A DNA stretch of 64,000 nucleotides, from the NCBI RefSeq assembly GCF_900090205.1, contig NZ_LT607802.1:1621215-1685214 (forward strand), written 5' to 3'. The position numbers and the translations under genes are program-made. This DNA is from Vogesella sp. LIG4. Its GTDB lineage: Bacteria > Pseudomonadota > Gammaproteobacteria > Burkholderiales > Chromobacteriaceae. Shown here piece by piece: positions 1 to 8,266 of this stretch. The number at the start of each line of letters is the position of its first letter. The stretch's first letter is position 1. The notes below the pieces were generated by a model that was not told the DNA's origin, ran no database searches, and saw only the letters and a list, made by a program, of their open reading frames with translations.

Positions 1-31
1 GCCGTACCGCCGGGCAGGTTTTCGCCCCCGC

Positions 32-985
32 TTACACCCCGTGGCGGGCCTTGCAGGCCTCGATGGCACGCTGCACCTGGATGATGCAGTCGTCGCGGTA
101 GCGCTCCAGCGCCTTGATCGAGTGCTGGCCGAGCTGCTCGCTGGTGCCGGCCACCACGCTGTCGATCAGCTCGTCGGTAAGCTCCGGCGCCTGCAGCTTG
201 GTCCACGGCAGCTGCAGCGCCGGGCCGAACTGCTGCATGAAATGTCGCATGCCGGCGTCGCCGCCCGCCAGGGTGTAGGTGAGGAAGGTACCCATGAAGG
301 ACCAGCGGATGCCGGCGCCGTAGCGGATGGCGTCGTCGATCTCGCCGGTGGTGGCCACGCCGTCGTTGACCAGGTGCAGCGCCTCGCGCCACAGCGCTTC
401 CAGCAGGCGGTCGGCAATAAAGCCCGGCACTTCCTTGCGCACGTGCAGCGGGTGCATGCCGAGTTCGGCGTAGATGCGGCTGGCGGCGACGATGGTCTCC
501 GGCGCGGTGTGCTGGCCGCCCACCACTTCCACCAGCGGCAGCAGGTACACCGGGTTGAACGGGTGGCCCACCACGCAGCGCTCGGGGCGCTGCGCGTCGC
601 GGTAGAACTCGCTGGGCAAGAGGCCGGAGGTGGAGGAGGCGATGATGGCGTCCGGCTTGGCGGCCGCCGAGATGCGGGCGTGCAGTTCCTGCTTCAGCGA
701 CAGCCGCTCCGGCGCGCTTTCCTGAATGAAGTCGGCATCGGCCACCGCTTCTTCCACCGTGGCGACGAAGCGCAGCCGCTGCGGCGAGGCGCCGGGCTTC
801 AGCCCCAGTTGCTGCAGCGCCGGCCAGGCGTTGGCGATATTGGCGCGCAGTTGCGCTTCGGCGCCTGGTGCCGGGTCCCAGGCCACCACGTCCAGGCCGT
901 TGGCCAGTGCGCGTGCCACCCAGCCGCTGCCGATGACGCCGACGCCGAGGGCGGCGAAGGTTTTCAGTTCGGTAATCAATGCCAT
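32..985 (-). CDS. cdhA: L-carnitine 3-dehydrogenase (3-hydroxyacyl-CoA dehydrogenase fold)
   Basis: Predicted cytoplasmic NAD-dependent enzyme oxidising L-carnitine to 3-dehydrocarnitine. Visible in the sequence: an N-terminal Rossmann motif (GVIGSGW), the central SSTSGLLPS and [15 protein letters not shown] segments typical of 3-hydroxyacyl-CoA dehydrogenase-like proteins, and a C-terminal helical domain with an [12 protein letters not shown] segment. Its length of 317 residues suits carnitine dehydrogenases. The ATG at 985 is chosen because an AGGAG lies about 8 nt upstream; the frame stays open further upstream but without a good site. It is the third gene of caiX-cdhC-cdhA, the gene order of the Pseudomonas carnitine operon, where a thioesterase (cdhB) follows; that position lies off the left edge. 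A generic hydroxyacyl-CoA dehydrogenase is the alternative, but the neighbours argue for carnitine. Confidence 0.82.
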   Translation of the reverse strand: MALITELKTFAALGVGVIGSGWVARALANGLDVVAWDPAPGAEAQLRANIANAWPALQQLGLKPGASPQRLRFVATVEEAVADADFIQESAPERLSLKQELHARISAAAKPDAIIASSTSGLLPSEFYRDAQRPERCVVGHPFNPVYLLPLVEVVGGQHTAPETIVAASRIYAELGMHPLHVRKEVPGFIADRLLEALWREALHLVNDGVATTGEIDDAIRYGAGIRWSFMGTFLTYTLAGGDAGMRHFMQQFGPALQLPWTKLQAPELTDELIDSVVAGTSEQLGQHSIKALERYRDDCIIQVQRAIEACKARHGV

Positions 986-1045
986 GTCGAGTCTCCTGCC
1001 TGCCGGCATGGGCCGGCGGTGTGATGTGCGGTATGCGGCCAACCT

Positions 1046-1936
1046 TTAGCCGCGTTTCTTCAGCCCCAGCTTCTTGCGGCCTTCTTCCGGCGTCAGCGTG
1101 CGCGCGCCCAGCTTTTGCACGATGTCGATGGCGCGCTCCACCAGCGAGCCGTTGCTGGCGAACACGCCCTTGTCCAGGTAGAGGTTGTCTTCCAGCCCCA
1201 CGCGCACATTGCCGCCCAGCAACACCGCCTGCGCCACCATCGGCATCTGCATGCGGCCGATGCCGAAGCCGGCCCAGATGGCGCCCGGCGGCAGGTTGTC
1301 CGCCAGCGCCTTCATGCTGGTGGTGTCGGCCGGCGCGCCCCAGGGAATGCCAAGGCAGAACTGGAACAGCGGCGCATCGTCCAGCAGCCCTTCCTTCAGC
1401 ATCTGCTTGGCAAACCACAGGTGGCCGGTGTCGAACACCTCCAGCTCCGGCTTCACGCCCAGTTCCTGGATGCGTTTGGCGCCGGCGCGCAGCTGCGCCG
1501 GGGTGGAGACGTAGATGTAGTCGCCGTCGCCGAAGTTGAGCGTGCCGCAGTCCAGGGTGCAGATTTCCGGCAGCAGCTCCTCGACGTGGATCAGCCGCTC
1601 CAGCCCGCCTACCAGGTCGGTGCCTTCGCCGAAGGCCATCGGTGTTTCGCCGGGGCCGATCTGCAGGTCGCCGCCCATGCCGGCGGTGAGGTTGAGGATC
1701 ATGTCCACGCCGGAGGAGCGGATGCGGTCCACCAGTTCGCGGTACAGCGCGGGGTCGCGGCTGCCCTTGCCGGTGTGCGGGTCGCGCACATGGCAGTGCA
1801 CCACGGTGGCGCCGGCACGGGCCGCCTCGATGGCGGCATCGGCGATCTGGCGCGGGGTGACGGGGAGGTTCGGGTGCTTGCCGACGGTATCGCCGGAGCC
1901 GGTCACCGCACAGGTGACGATCACTTCCTGGTTCAT
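1046..1936 (-). CDS. cdhC: 3-dehydrocarnitine cleavage enzyme (BKACE/DUF849 family)
   Basis: Beta-keto acid cleavage enzyme. In the carnitine pathway this family condenses 3-dehydrocarnitine with acetyl-CoA to give glycine betaine and acetoacetyl-CoA. The 296-residue TIM-barrel protein shows the metal-binding HCHVRDP motif (about residues 48-54), a TAGMGG segment, and [11 protein letters not shown] near the C-terminus carrying the conserved Glu. An AGGAG lies 7 nt before the ATG. It sits 60 bp upstream of the dehydrogenase gene and about 100 bp after the binding-protein gene, all on one strand, so substrate capture, oxidation and cleavage are encoded together. BKACE specificity varies widely (for example 3-keto-5-aminohexanoate), so the carnitine call rests on context. 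Confidence 0.83.
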   Translation of the reverse strand: MNQEVIVTCAVTGSGDTVGKHPNLPVTPRQIADAAIEAARAGATVVHCHVRDPHTGKGSRDPALYRELVDRIRSSGVDMILNLTAGMGGDLQIGPGETPMAFGEGTDLVGGLERLIHVEELLPEICTLDCGTLNFGDGDYIYVSTPAQLRAGAKRIQELGVKPELEVFDTGHLWFAKQMLKEGLLDDAPLFQFCLGIPWGAPADTTSMKALADNLPPGAIWAGFGIGRMQMPMVAQAVLLGGNVRVGLEDNLYLDKGVFASNGSLVERAIDIVQKLGARTLTPEEGRKKLGLKKRG

Positions 1937-2033
1937 GGGTGCTCCTAGGGTTCAGGGCAAAGGGATTCAGGGCAAAGCCTCTCCTGCCGCGCGCCAGCGG
2001 GGCGCGGTGGGGTGTAGCGAAGGAGAGGGAGGC

Positions 2034-2969
2034 TTACTGCTGCGCGAGGTAGGCCTTGACGGCGGGCAGGCCCGGCTTGCCGTCATAGGTGGTGACGCCA
2101 TCCAGCCACGGTGTCAGCACTTGCGGGTTGCGCTGCAGCCATTGGCGGGCGGCGGTATTGGGGTCGATCTTCTGCATGATCGGCGCCATGACGTGGTTTT
2201 CCATGTCCAGCGTGTACTTGAGGTTGCCCACCAGCTTGCCGACATTGGGGCAGCGCTGCTGGAAGTCGTTGGCCAGCACGGTGTACACCTTGGAGCCGCC
2301 GTAGTTGGGGCCGAACTGCTTGTCGCCGCCGGACAGGTAGGTGAGCTTCATCATGAAGTTCATCGGGTGCGGCTCCCAGGCCAGGAACACCACCATGCGC
2401 TTCTGCTTGAAGGCCTTGGTGGCCTCCACCAGCATGCCGGCCTCGCTGGATTCGATCAGCTTGAAGCCGCCGAGGCCGAACTCGTTGCTGTCTATCATCT
2501 TCTTGATCTGGGCATTGCCCTGGCTGCCGGCTTCGATGCCGTAGATCTTGCCGTCCAGCTCCTTGCGGAAGCGGGCGATGTCGGCAAAGGTGCGCAGGCC
2601 CTTGTCGGCGGCGTAGCTGGGCACGGCCAGCGTGTACTTGGCGCCGTCCAGGTTGGGCGTGGGCAGCACCTGCAGCGCCTTGGCCTGCACGTAGGGGCTG
2701 ATGGCCGGGGTCTGCGACGGGTCCCAGTAGCCGAGGTAGGCATCCAGCTGCTTGCTCTTCAGGCCGGCGAACACGATGGGCTCGGAGGCGATGGTCTTGC
2801 TGGGGGTGTAGCCCAGGCCCTGCAGCACCACGCTGGCGAGGCCGGTGGTGGCGGCGATGTCCGACCAGCCCACGTCGGCAAAGTGCACGTTGCGGCAGCT
2901 TTCGGGTTCGGCAGCCAGCAGCGGGGCACTGGCCAGGCACAGCAGCAATCCGGTGGTACGTAGCTTCAT
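2034..2969 (-). CDS. caiX: Periplasmic carnitine/choline/betaine-binding protein of an ABC transporter
   Basis: OpuAC/CaiX-type substrate-binding protein of 311 residues. A signal peptide (hydrophobic LLLCLASAPLLA, cleavage near residue 20) is followed by the family opening HFADVGWSDIAATTGLAS. Aromatic residues in LGYWDPSQ and LAWEPHPMNF would form the cage for a quaternary ammonium. An AAGGAG precedes the ATG by 7 nt. No permease or ATPase is nearby, so it probably works with a transporter encoded elsewhere, as CaiX does with CbcWV in Pseudomonas. It is the first gene of the predicted carnitine operon. Confidence 0.8.
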   Translation of the reverse strand: MKLRTTGLLLCLASAPLLAAEPESCRNVHFADVGWSDIAATTGLASVVLQGLGYTPSKTIASEPIVFAGLKSKQLDAYLGYWDPSQTPAISPYVQAKALQVLPTPNLDGAKYTLAVPSYAADKGLRTFADIARFRKELDGKIYGIEAGSQGNAQIKKMIDSNEFGLGGFKLIESSEAGMLVEATKAFKQKRMVVFLAWEPHPMNFMMKLTYLSGGDKQFGPNYGGSKVYTVLANDFQQRCPNVGKLVGNLKYTLDMENHVMAPIMQKIDPNTAARQWLQRNPQVLTPWLDGVTTYDGKPGLPAVKAYLAQQ

Positions 2970-3239
2970 GTCTCATCTCCTTGGTGGTGACGACTTCACG
3001 GGTACGACGGGGGATACCTTACCGGTGCGGGCGTGGCGCTCTGCCACCTGTAGCGACAGCTGCTCAAACTGCAGCGACACATTGTGACGCGGGGGTGAAA
3101 AAAGTGGGAGGTGTGGGGTGGGGGAGTCTTACGCTCTCGCAGGGCGAAAGCCCCACAGGGGCGTTCCGCCGTGTTGCGAGCATCTTGCGGCCAACTTTGT
3201 GCGCTGCTGGGGGCGAACGGCGGAACGCCCGGTGTTACC
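2970..3239. other. Leader of caiX and a 14-bp inverted repeat
   Basis: Non-coding. It contains the ribosome binding site of caiX and, at 3159-3172 and 3217-3230, a perfect 14-bp inverted repeat (GGGCGTTCCGCCGT and its complement). Its loop holds one copy of the uptake-like motif (3186-3195, reverse). I see no gene here. Confidence 0.6.
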
Positions 3240-3453
3240 GGGCTTCCGCCCTACGGGTAGCGTGTAGGTTGGGTTGAGCGTAGCGAAGCCCAACGTTTAG
3301 CGCGTAGTGGTTGTGGCTTGGTGTTTTGGGTAGGCGTGGAATCCGCTGTGCGGATGATGTTTGAAGTCGCCGGTTCCGCCCGGCGTACGGGGAGGGGGGC
3401 GTGCCGCCGCCCCTTCCACCCCTGCTCGCCGGATGGTTTGATAGGGTGGTCCG

Positions 3454-3561
3454 CGAAACCCCGGCCAAAAAGGCATTTGCCAGGCGCCGGCAATTCGCCG
3501 TTTGCTAACGTCAAACGGCTCAGCTGCCGTCTTAAAACCTGGGGAACACCATTTTGGCCGG
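3454..3561 (+). repeat. Structured repeat element, copy 1 (divergent variant)
   Basis: Folds into three nested stems. P1: CCGGCCAAAA (3461-3470) with TTTTGGCCGG (3552-3561). P2: CGGCA (3488-3492) with TGCCG (3525-3529). P3: GCCGTTTG (3497-3504) with CAAACGGC (3512-3519), closing the 7-nt loop CTAACGT. The unpaired AATTC, CTCAG and CTTAAAACC are shared with the other copies while the stems differ. Confidence 0.75.
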
Positions 3562-3814
3562 CGCTCCCCGTGGGGCAGTTTGGGTGCTACACAACGTTGG
3601 CCGCATGTTGTGGGCGTGGGTTGATGTGGCCAAAGTTTTTATTCCGTTTCTTGTAGGGCGGGTTGAACCAACGGTTCATACCCGCGCACAGCCAGCCACC
3701 TCTCGCGGGTATGGCCTGTGGCCAACCCGCCCTACGGCAGATCCCACCTGACAATTACGCCTACAAAACAAACAGCGGGACCGAACCGACGTGCCCCAAT
3801 CCCGTTGGCGCGAG

Positions 3815-3928
3815 CCGTGCAAAATGGTGCGCCCCAGGTTTTAAGACGCCGATCTGTCTGAGTCCCGAGCCGTTAGCGAGGGGCGAGTTCGGCGGCGCCT
3901 GGGGCGTGCCTTTTTGCACGGGGTTTCG
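3815..3928 (-). repeat. Structured repeat element, copy 2 (common variant)
   Basis: Reverse-strand copy of the element. On the minus strand P1 is CCGTGCAAAA with TTTTGCACGG, P2 is CGCCG with CGGCG, and P3 is GCCCCTCG/CTCGGGAC around CTAACGG. It is nearly identical to copy 3 at 29042-29155. Confidence 0.75.
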
Positions 3929-4176
3929 AGCAGCCCCGGGGAGCCGGGGATTGTTAAGGGGGCCGCGGTGGCCCCCTTAACCTGTCCGCCGGGCGGAACC
4001 GGCATCAAAATCATCATCCGCGCAGCGGATACAAAGCCTGATAACGCGGCAACCGTTGGGCTTCGCTACGCTCAACTCAACCTACGCACTTATGCGGCCA
4101 ACCCGCCCTACACGTGACTGCCGGCACGAAAAAAGCGGCCCGTCATGGGCCGCTTGGTGTGCGAGAGCCGAGGGCG

Positions 4177-5418
4177 CTACAGGAAGCGCGCCGGCGCGTA
4201 CGGCGTCGGGTCGGTGAACGGCGTTTCGTGGCAGATCAGCTGCGCCAGCAGTTGGCCGCATACCGGCCCCAGCGTCAGACCATGGTGGGCGTGGCCGAAG
4301 TTGAACCACAGGCCGCGGTGGCGCGGGGCGGCGCCCAGTGCCGGGCGCATGTCCGGCAGGCAGGGGCGGCTGCCCATCCATGGCGTGGCGTCCAGCCGTT
4401 CGCCCAGCGGGAACAGCCCGCGCGCCAGCGCTTCCGCCTGCTCCAGCTGCGCGTAGTTGGGCGGCGCGTCGCGGCGCGCCAGTTCCACGCCGGTGGCGAT
4501 GCGCAGGCCGCGCTGCATCGGCGATACCACGAAGCCGCCTTCCACGTCGGCCACGGTGTACTGCAGCCCAGGCCCCTGCGGGCGGTAGTGCATGTGGTAG
4601 CCGCGCTTGGCCTGCAGCGGGATGTGGTAGCCCAGCGGGCGGAACATGTCGTCCGACCACGGCCCCATGGCCACCACCACCTGCGCGGCGCGCAGCGTGC
4701 CCTGCACGGTGGCAATCTGCCAGCCGCTGCCGTCCGGCGTCAGCGACGTAGCTTCCTGCTGCAGCAACACGCCGCCCAGGGTCTGGAAATAGGCGGCGTA
4801 GCCGCGGGTGAGCGCGCCGGGGTCGGCCACGCGTTGCGGGTCACGCCAGTGCACCGCACCGGCAAAGCCCTCGCCCAGTCCCGGCTCGGCGGCGCGCAGC
4901 GCGGCGGCGTCCAGGATCTGCAGCCGCAGGCCGTGTTCGGCGGCGATGCGGCGGGCGTTGTCGGCCTCGCGTTCGAAACCAGCCTCGGTGCGGTAGGCCT
5001 CGTACAGGCCGTCGTCGCTGCACAGCTGCTGCATATTGGCGGCGGTCAGCAGGGTGGCGTGTTCGTCCAGGCTGCGGCTGATCAGCGGCAGCATGTCGTG
5101 GGCGGCCGCGGCGAGGCGATGCGGGGCGGAGGCGCGGAAGTAGCGCCACAGCCATGGCGTGCTCTGCAGCAGGGTGGATGGCTGGTAGCGCACGTCGGCA
5201 CTGCGGTTGCGGGCGATGCGCAGCACGCTGCCGATGTCGCGCGGAAAGCCGTAAGGCGTCACGGCGGCGCGTTCCAGCAGGCCGGCGTTGCCGTGGCTGG
5301 TTTCCTCGCCGGGGGCGCGGCGGTCCAGCAGCGCCACGCGCTGGCCGCGCTGCTGCAGGGCGATGGCGGTGGAGACGCCGATCATGCCGGCGCCCAGGAC
5401 GATGATGTCGAAATCCAT
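4177..5418 (-). CDS. FAD-dependent D-amino acid dehydrogenase (DadA/DauA-like)
   Basis: Predicted flavoprotein that oxidises a D-amino acid to the 2-keto (imino) acid, probably passing electrons to the respiratory chain. The 413-residue protein has an N-terminal dinucleotide-binding motif GAGMIGVS (residues 8-15), the DadA-type SHGNAGLLE segment, a central VVVAMGPWSD and the C-terminal WFNFGHAHHGLTLGP flavin-contact region. It lies 122 bp downstream of a basic amino acid binding-protein gene on the same strand. Divergent from that are an ornithine-cyclodeaminase-family gene and a YheO-type regulator gene, the partners of DauA in the Pseudomonas dauBAR system for D-arginine. By sequence it looks closer to DadA than to DauA, so D-arginine as substrate is inference. 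Confidence 0.75.
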   Translation of the reverse strand: MDFDIIVLGAGMIGVSTAIALQQRGQRVALLDRRAPGEETSHGNAGLLERAAVTPYGFPRDIGSVLRIARNRSADVRYQPSTLLQSTPWLWRYFRASAPHRLAAAAHDMLPLISRSLDEHATLLTAANMQQLCSDDGLYEAYRTEAGFEREADNARRIAAEHGLRLQILDAAALRAAEPGLGEGFAGAVHWRDPQRVADPGALTRGYAAYFQTLGGVLLQQEATSLTPDGSGWQIATVQGTLRAAQVVVAMGPWSDDMFRPLGYHIPLQAKRGYHMHYRPQGPGLQYTVADVEGGFVVSPMQRGLRIATGVELARRDAPPNYAQLEQAEALARGLFPLGERLDATPWMGSRPCLPDMRPALGAAPRHRGLWFNFGHAHHGLTLGPVCGQLLAQLICHETPFTDPTPYAPARFL

Positions 5419-5501
5419 ATTGCTGCTCTTTATCAGATGCGGTTGCCATGGGCGCTGTGGGCAGCGGCCATGGCAACGGAATCTGGTTTGCGCGCAGGTT
5501 T

Positions 5502-5532
5502 CCGGGTTGGCCGCATGCTGCGGCCAACCCGG
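5502..5532. terminator. Inverted pair of uptake-like motifs, hairpin
   Basis: Two GTTGGCCGCA motifs face each other as a perfect 14-bp stem (CCGGGTTGGCCGCA and its complement) with a 3-nt loop. It lies just after the stop of the binding-protein gene (minus strand). There is no T-tract, so it may act as a Rho-aided end or only as a paired uptake-like motif. Confidence 0.6.
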
Positions 5533-5540
5533 TACCCGCC

Positions 5541-6320
5541 TTACTTGGCGATGATGTCGCGCTTGAAGAACTTCATCGACAGGCGGCTCAGGGTGCCGTC
5601 TTTCTTCAGGCTGGCGATGGCCTTGTTCAGCTCGGCGGTCAGTGCCTTGTTGTCCTTGCTCACGCCAAAGCCGGTGCCTTCACCCAGGGTAGCGAAGTCG
5701 CTGAGCACCTTGCCGGCAAAATCGAAGTCCTTGCCCTGCGGCTTGCTGAGGAAGCCATCCGTGGCGTTCTGCGCTTCCTGCACGCTGGCATCCAGGCGGC
5801 CGGCGGCCTGGTCGAGGTAGATCTGCGCCTGGTCGCGGTAGGCCACGATCTTCACGCCGTTCTTCTCCCAGTGTTTGCGCACGAAGTCTTCCTGGGTGGC
5901 GCCTTCCAGCACGCCCACGGTCTTGCCTTTCAGGCTGGCCACGGTGGGCTGCAGGCCGCTGCCGCGCTTGGCCACCATCTGGATCGGCACGATGTAGATC
6001 GGGGTAGTGAAGTCGACGGATTCGCGGCGCTTGGCGGTGATGTTCATCGCCGAGTTGATCACCTCGAACTTCCGGGCTTTCAGGCCGGGGATCAGGCCCT
6101 CGAACGAGGTTTCCACCCAGCTGCACTTGGCCGCCATGCGTTCGCATACCGCCTTGCCCACTTCGATGTCGAAGCCGACCAGCTGGCCGTCGGCCTGCTT
6201 GCTTTCGAACGGCGGGTACAGCGGCTCCAGCCCCATGCGTATGGTGGTCTGGGCGATGGCCGGCATGGCCAGCAGGGCGAGGAGGGGCAGGGCGAGCTTG
6301 TGAAGGGTACGGCGAGTCAT
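5541..6320 (-). CDS. Lysine/arginine/ornithine-type ABC transporter periplasmic binding protein
   Basis: Polar amino acid binding protein (HisJ/ArgT family), 259 residues. The signal peptide has a twin-Arg/Lys start (MTRRTLHK) and hydrophobic LALPLLALLAMPAIAQ, then the family opening RMGLEPLYPPFE. LVGFDIEVGKAVCERM, AKRRESVDFTTPIY and GKTVGVLEGATQED follow as expected for type II binding proteins. The ATG at 6320 is chosen for the TGGAGA about 10 nt upstream and the intact signal peptide. No permease or ATPase genes adjoin it. Context (D-amino acid dehydrogenase downstream, DauB-like dehydrogenase divergent) suggests it captures arginine or a related basic amino acid. Confidence 0.85.
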   Translation of the reverse strand: MTRRTLHKLALPLLALLAMPAIAQTTIRMGLEPLYPPFESKQADGQLVGFDIEVGKAVCERMAAKCSWVETSFEGLIPGLKARKFEVINSAMNITAKRRESVDFTTPIYIVPIQMVAKRGSGLQPTVASLKGKTVGVLEGATQEDFVRKHWEKNGVKIVAYRDQAQIYLDQAAGRLDASVQEAQNATDGFLSKPQGKDFDFAGKVLSDFATLGEGTGFGVSKDNKALTAELNKAIASLKKDGTLSRLSMKFFKRDIIAK

Positions 6321-6390
6321 GTGGCTTCTCCAGAGGTGATTGCTTGGTCTTCCCGTGAATCGTGCGCGGTGGGCCGCATCTCGTTGGGGT

Positions 6391-6513
6391 GGTGTTAATG
6401 TAGACAAAAAATCCATAGTGGACAATTTATTTCTATTTTTTGTTGGCCGCTGCTAGACTGCGTGGACAGAATTTCCACAATGGACACAAGGCGCATCGCG
6501 CCGGGAGACGCTC
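6391..6513. promoter_or_regulatory. Divergent promoter region with two candidate operator dyads
   Basis: AT-rich spacer between the binding-protein gene and the DauB-like gene. Two dyads share half-sites: TCCA-N3-TGGA at 6412-6422 and GTGGA-N7-TCCAC at 6462-6478, plus another TGGACA at 6481. The repeated TGGACA/TCCAC half-sites are plausible targets for the DauR-like regulator encoded 1 kb downstream. This is inference from dyad symmetry only. Confidence 0.45.
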
Positions 6514-7485
6514 ATGACCACCTCGCACCAACGCCCGCCGATGATTCTGAACGCCGAACAGATCCGCCCGCTGCTGGCTGGCCTGCCGCTGGCCGCCACC
6601 CTGCGCAGCCTGTTCGCGGCGCTGGCCGACGAGCAGGCGGTACAGCCGGCACAGACGCTGACGCTGTTCCCGCAAGGCAGCGGCGATTTCATCACCTACC
6701 AGGGCGTACTGGCCAGCGAGCAGGTGTTCGGCGCCAAGCTGTCGCCGTACATCGTTACCGGTGGCAAGCCGGTGATTACCGCCTGGACCGCGCTGATGTC
6801 GATGCAGACCGGCCAGCCGTTGCTGTTCTGCGACGCCGGCGAACTCACCGCCGAGCGCACCGCCGGCACCACCGCGCTGGCGGTGGACGAACTGGCACCG
6901 GCCGACAGCCGCGTGCTGGTGCTGATCGGCTGCGGCGCGCTGGGGCAGGCGCATCTGCGCCACGCGCTGCCGCTGCGCGACTGGCGCGAGGTGCGCGTGT
7001 ACGCGCCGGATCTTGCGGCCAACCCTGCGCTGCAGCAGCAACTGAGCGCGCTGGATGCGCGCGTGCGCTGCTGCGACAGCCTGGCTGCCGCCACCGACGG
7101 CGCCGACGTGATCATGCTGTGCACCTCGTCCGCCGCCGCGGTGCTGGACCCGGCCACGCTGGGCAAGCCGGCGCTGATCACCTCCATCAGCACCAATGCC
7201 GTCAACGCGCACGAAGTGCCGCCGGAAAGCCTGGCCGGCATGGACGTGTACTGCGACCATGCCGCCAGCACCCCCGGCCGCGCCGGCGAAATGGTACTGG
7301 CTGCCGAACGCGGCTGCTGGCACCCGGTAGCGCTGTGCGGCGACCTGGCCGCGCTGGTGTCCGGCCGCGCGCCGCGCCCGGACTACAGCCGCCACGTGTT
7401 CTTCCGCTCCATCGGCATGGGGCTGCAGGACGTGGCCATCGCCCACGCCATCTGGCAGCGCCACGCGGCCACTTGTCCGGCCTGA
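6514..7485 (+). CDS. dauB: Ornithine cyclodeaminase/mu-crystallin family dehydrogenase (DauB-like)
   Basis: Cytoplasmic NAD(P)H-binding enzyme of 323 residues. In the dau pathway a family member reductively aminates 2-ketoarginine to L-arginine after DauA has oxidised D-arginine. The nucleotide-binding motif is LIGCGALGQAHLRHA (about residues 136-150), followed by VIMLCTSSAAAV, and earlier ELTAERTAGTTALAVDELAP matches the family core. GGGAG lies 8 nt before the ATG. It reads divergently from the binding-protein/FAD dehydrogenase pair and is followed after 44 bp by the regulator gene. An uptake-like motif lies in frame at 7014. Other family members reduce cyclic imines or are true cyclodeaminases, so the exact reaction is not certain. 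Confidence 0.75.
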   Translation: MTTSHQRPPMILNAEQIRPLLAGLPLAATLRSLFAALADEQAVQPAQTLTLFPQGSGDFITYQGVLASEQVFGAKLSPYIVTGGKPVITAWTALMSMQTGQPLLFCDAGELTAERTAGTTALAVDELAPADSRVLVLIGCGALGQAHLRHALPLRDWREVRVYAPDLAANPALQQQLSALDARVRCCDSLAAATDGADVIMLCTSSAAAVLDPATLGKPALITSISTNAVNAHEVPPESLAGMDVYCDHAASTPGRAGEMVLAAERGCWHPVALCGDLAALVSGRAPRPDYSRHVFFRSIGMGLQDVAIAHAIWQRHAATCPA

Positions 7486-7529
7486 GCACATCGGTCACTA
7501 TCCGCGTGTCCTCTACCCCCGACGCAACC

Positions 7530-8165
7530 ATGAGCGCCCACATCGCATCCCGCCAGCAACTGCTGCTGGCGCGCTACCAGCACCTGGCAGACGGCATCGC
7601 CCGGCTGTTCTTCCCCTATGCCGAGGTGGTGATCCACGACCTGGAAACCCAGCGCGTGCTGTACCTGGCCAACAACCTGTCGCGGCGCGAGGTGGGGGAT
7701 GACGCAGCGCTGGAGGAGATCGAGCGCACCATAGACGAGCGCACGGTGGGCCCGTACGAAAAGCTGAACTGGGACGGCCGCAAGATGCGCTGCACCAGCT
7801 CGGTACTGTTCGACGATGCCGGCACGGCGCTGGGGGTGATGTGCATCAACTTCAACATCGCGGTGTTCGAGAACATGCACGGCATGCTGGATATGCTGCT
7901 CAAGGGCGCCGGGCTGGTGGAGCAGCCGGCGGAGCTGTTCCGCGACGACTGGCAGGAGCGCATCAACACCTTCATGCACGCCTGGCTGCACGAGCGCCAG
8001 CTGGCGCTGAACACGCTGACGCGCCAGCACAAGCGCGAGCTGGTGGCGGCGCTGTACGCCGAGGGAGCCTTCAACGGCAAGAGCGCCACGCACTACATCG
8101 GCAGCGTGCTGGGGCTGGGGCGGGCGACGGTGTACAAGTACTTGAAGGAGCTGCGCGGGGAGTAG
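7530..8165 (+). CDS. dauR: YheO/DauR-family transcriptional regulator
   Basis: 211-residue regulator with an N-terminal YheO-like PAS domain (LFFPYAEVVIHDLETQRVLYLAN to GVMCINFNIAVFEN) and a C-terminal helix-turn-helix ending GLGRATVYKYLKELRG. DauR of Pseudomonas, of the same architecture, controls D-arginine use and sits beside dauA and dauB. Here the gene follows the DauB-like gene by 44 bp. It probably controls the divergent promoter at 6321-6513. The ATG at 7530 is chosen from the domain boundary; no strong ribosome binding site is visible. Confidence 0.8.
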   Translation: MSAHIASRQQLLLARYQHLADGIARLFFPYAEVVIHDLETQRVLYLANNLSRREVGDDAALEEIERTIDERTVGPYEKLNWDGRKMRCTSSVLFDDAGTALGVMCINFNIAVFENMHGMLDMLLKGAGLVEQPAELFRDDWQERINTFMHAWLHERQLALNTLTRQHKRELVAALYAEGAFNGKSATHYIGSVLGLGRATVYKYLKELRGE

Positions 8166-8195
8166 CCGTGCGATTGGCGCGGCTACCTGTCAGGC

Positions 8196-8232
8196 AAAAA
8201 AAAACTGCTCCGCGCCAGGGCGCAGGAGCAGT
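8196..8232 (-). terminator. Rho-independent terminator of the GST gene
   Basis: Read on the minus strand: an 8-bp stem ACTGCTCC/GGAGCAGT around a GC-rich 13-nt loop, followed by nine T. It lies 35 nt beyond the stop of the minus-strand GST gene. Confidence 0.9.
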
Positions 8233-8266
8233 CAAATGGAGAGATGTGAATCAATGATGCCCCGGG

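Larger units (their letters stand above)
3240..4112. repeat. Composite intergenic repeat cassette A
   Basis: Gene-free 0.87 kb built of blocks that recur in the cassettes at 23.4, 28.4 and 34.0 kb. In order: a REP-like palindrome beginning GTAGGTTGGGTTGAG (about 3264-3300), a second block around TCCGCTGTGCGGATGATG (about 3340-3390), structured element copy 1 (3454-3561), an uptake-like motif (3596), a third palindrome opening TAGGGCGGGTTGAACC (about 3656-3736), structured element copy 2 in reverse (3815-3928), then the second and first palindromes inverted (about 4000-4085). The cassette is therefore roughly symmetrical. Frames across it translate to low-complexity peptides shared only with the other cassettes, so I do not call genes. 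Confidence 0.85.

Noticed and set aside
1..31. Start of a cdhB-like thioesterase gene at the left edge
   Set aside because: Only 31 bases remain after the cdhA stop and no start codon with a ribosome binding site is visible.
3780..3980. Short frames in the repeat cassettes that translate to similar peptides (for example containing SPEPLARGEFGGAWG)
   Set aside because: The similarity follows from the DNA repeat itself, copies occur in both orientations, and stem bases rather than codons covary. Such peptides are probably mis-annotated elsewhere as hypothetical proteins.
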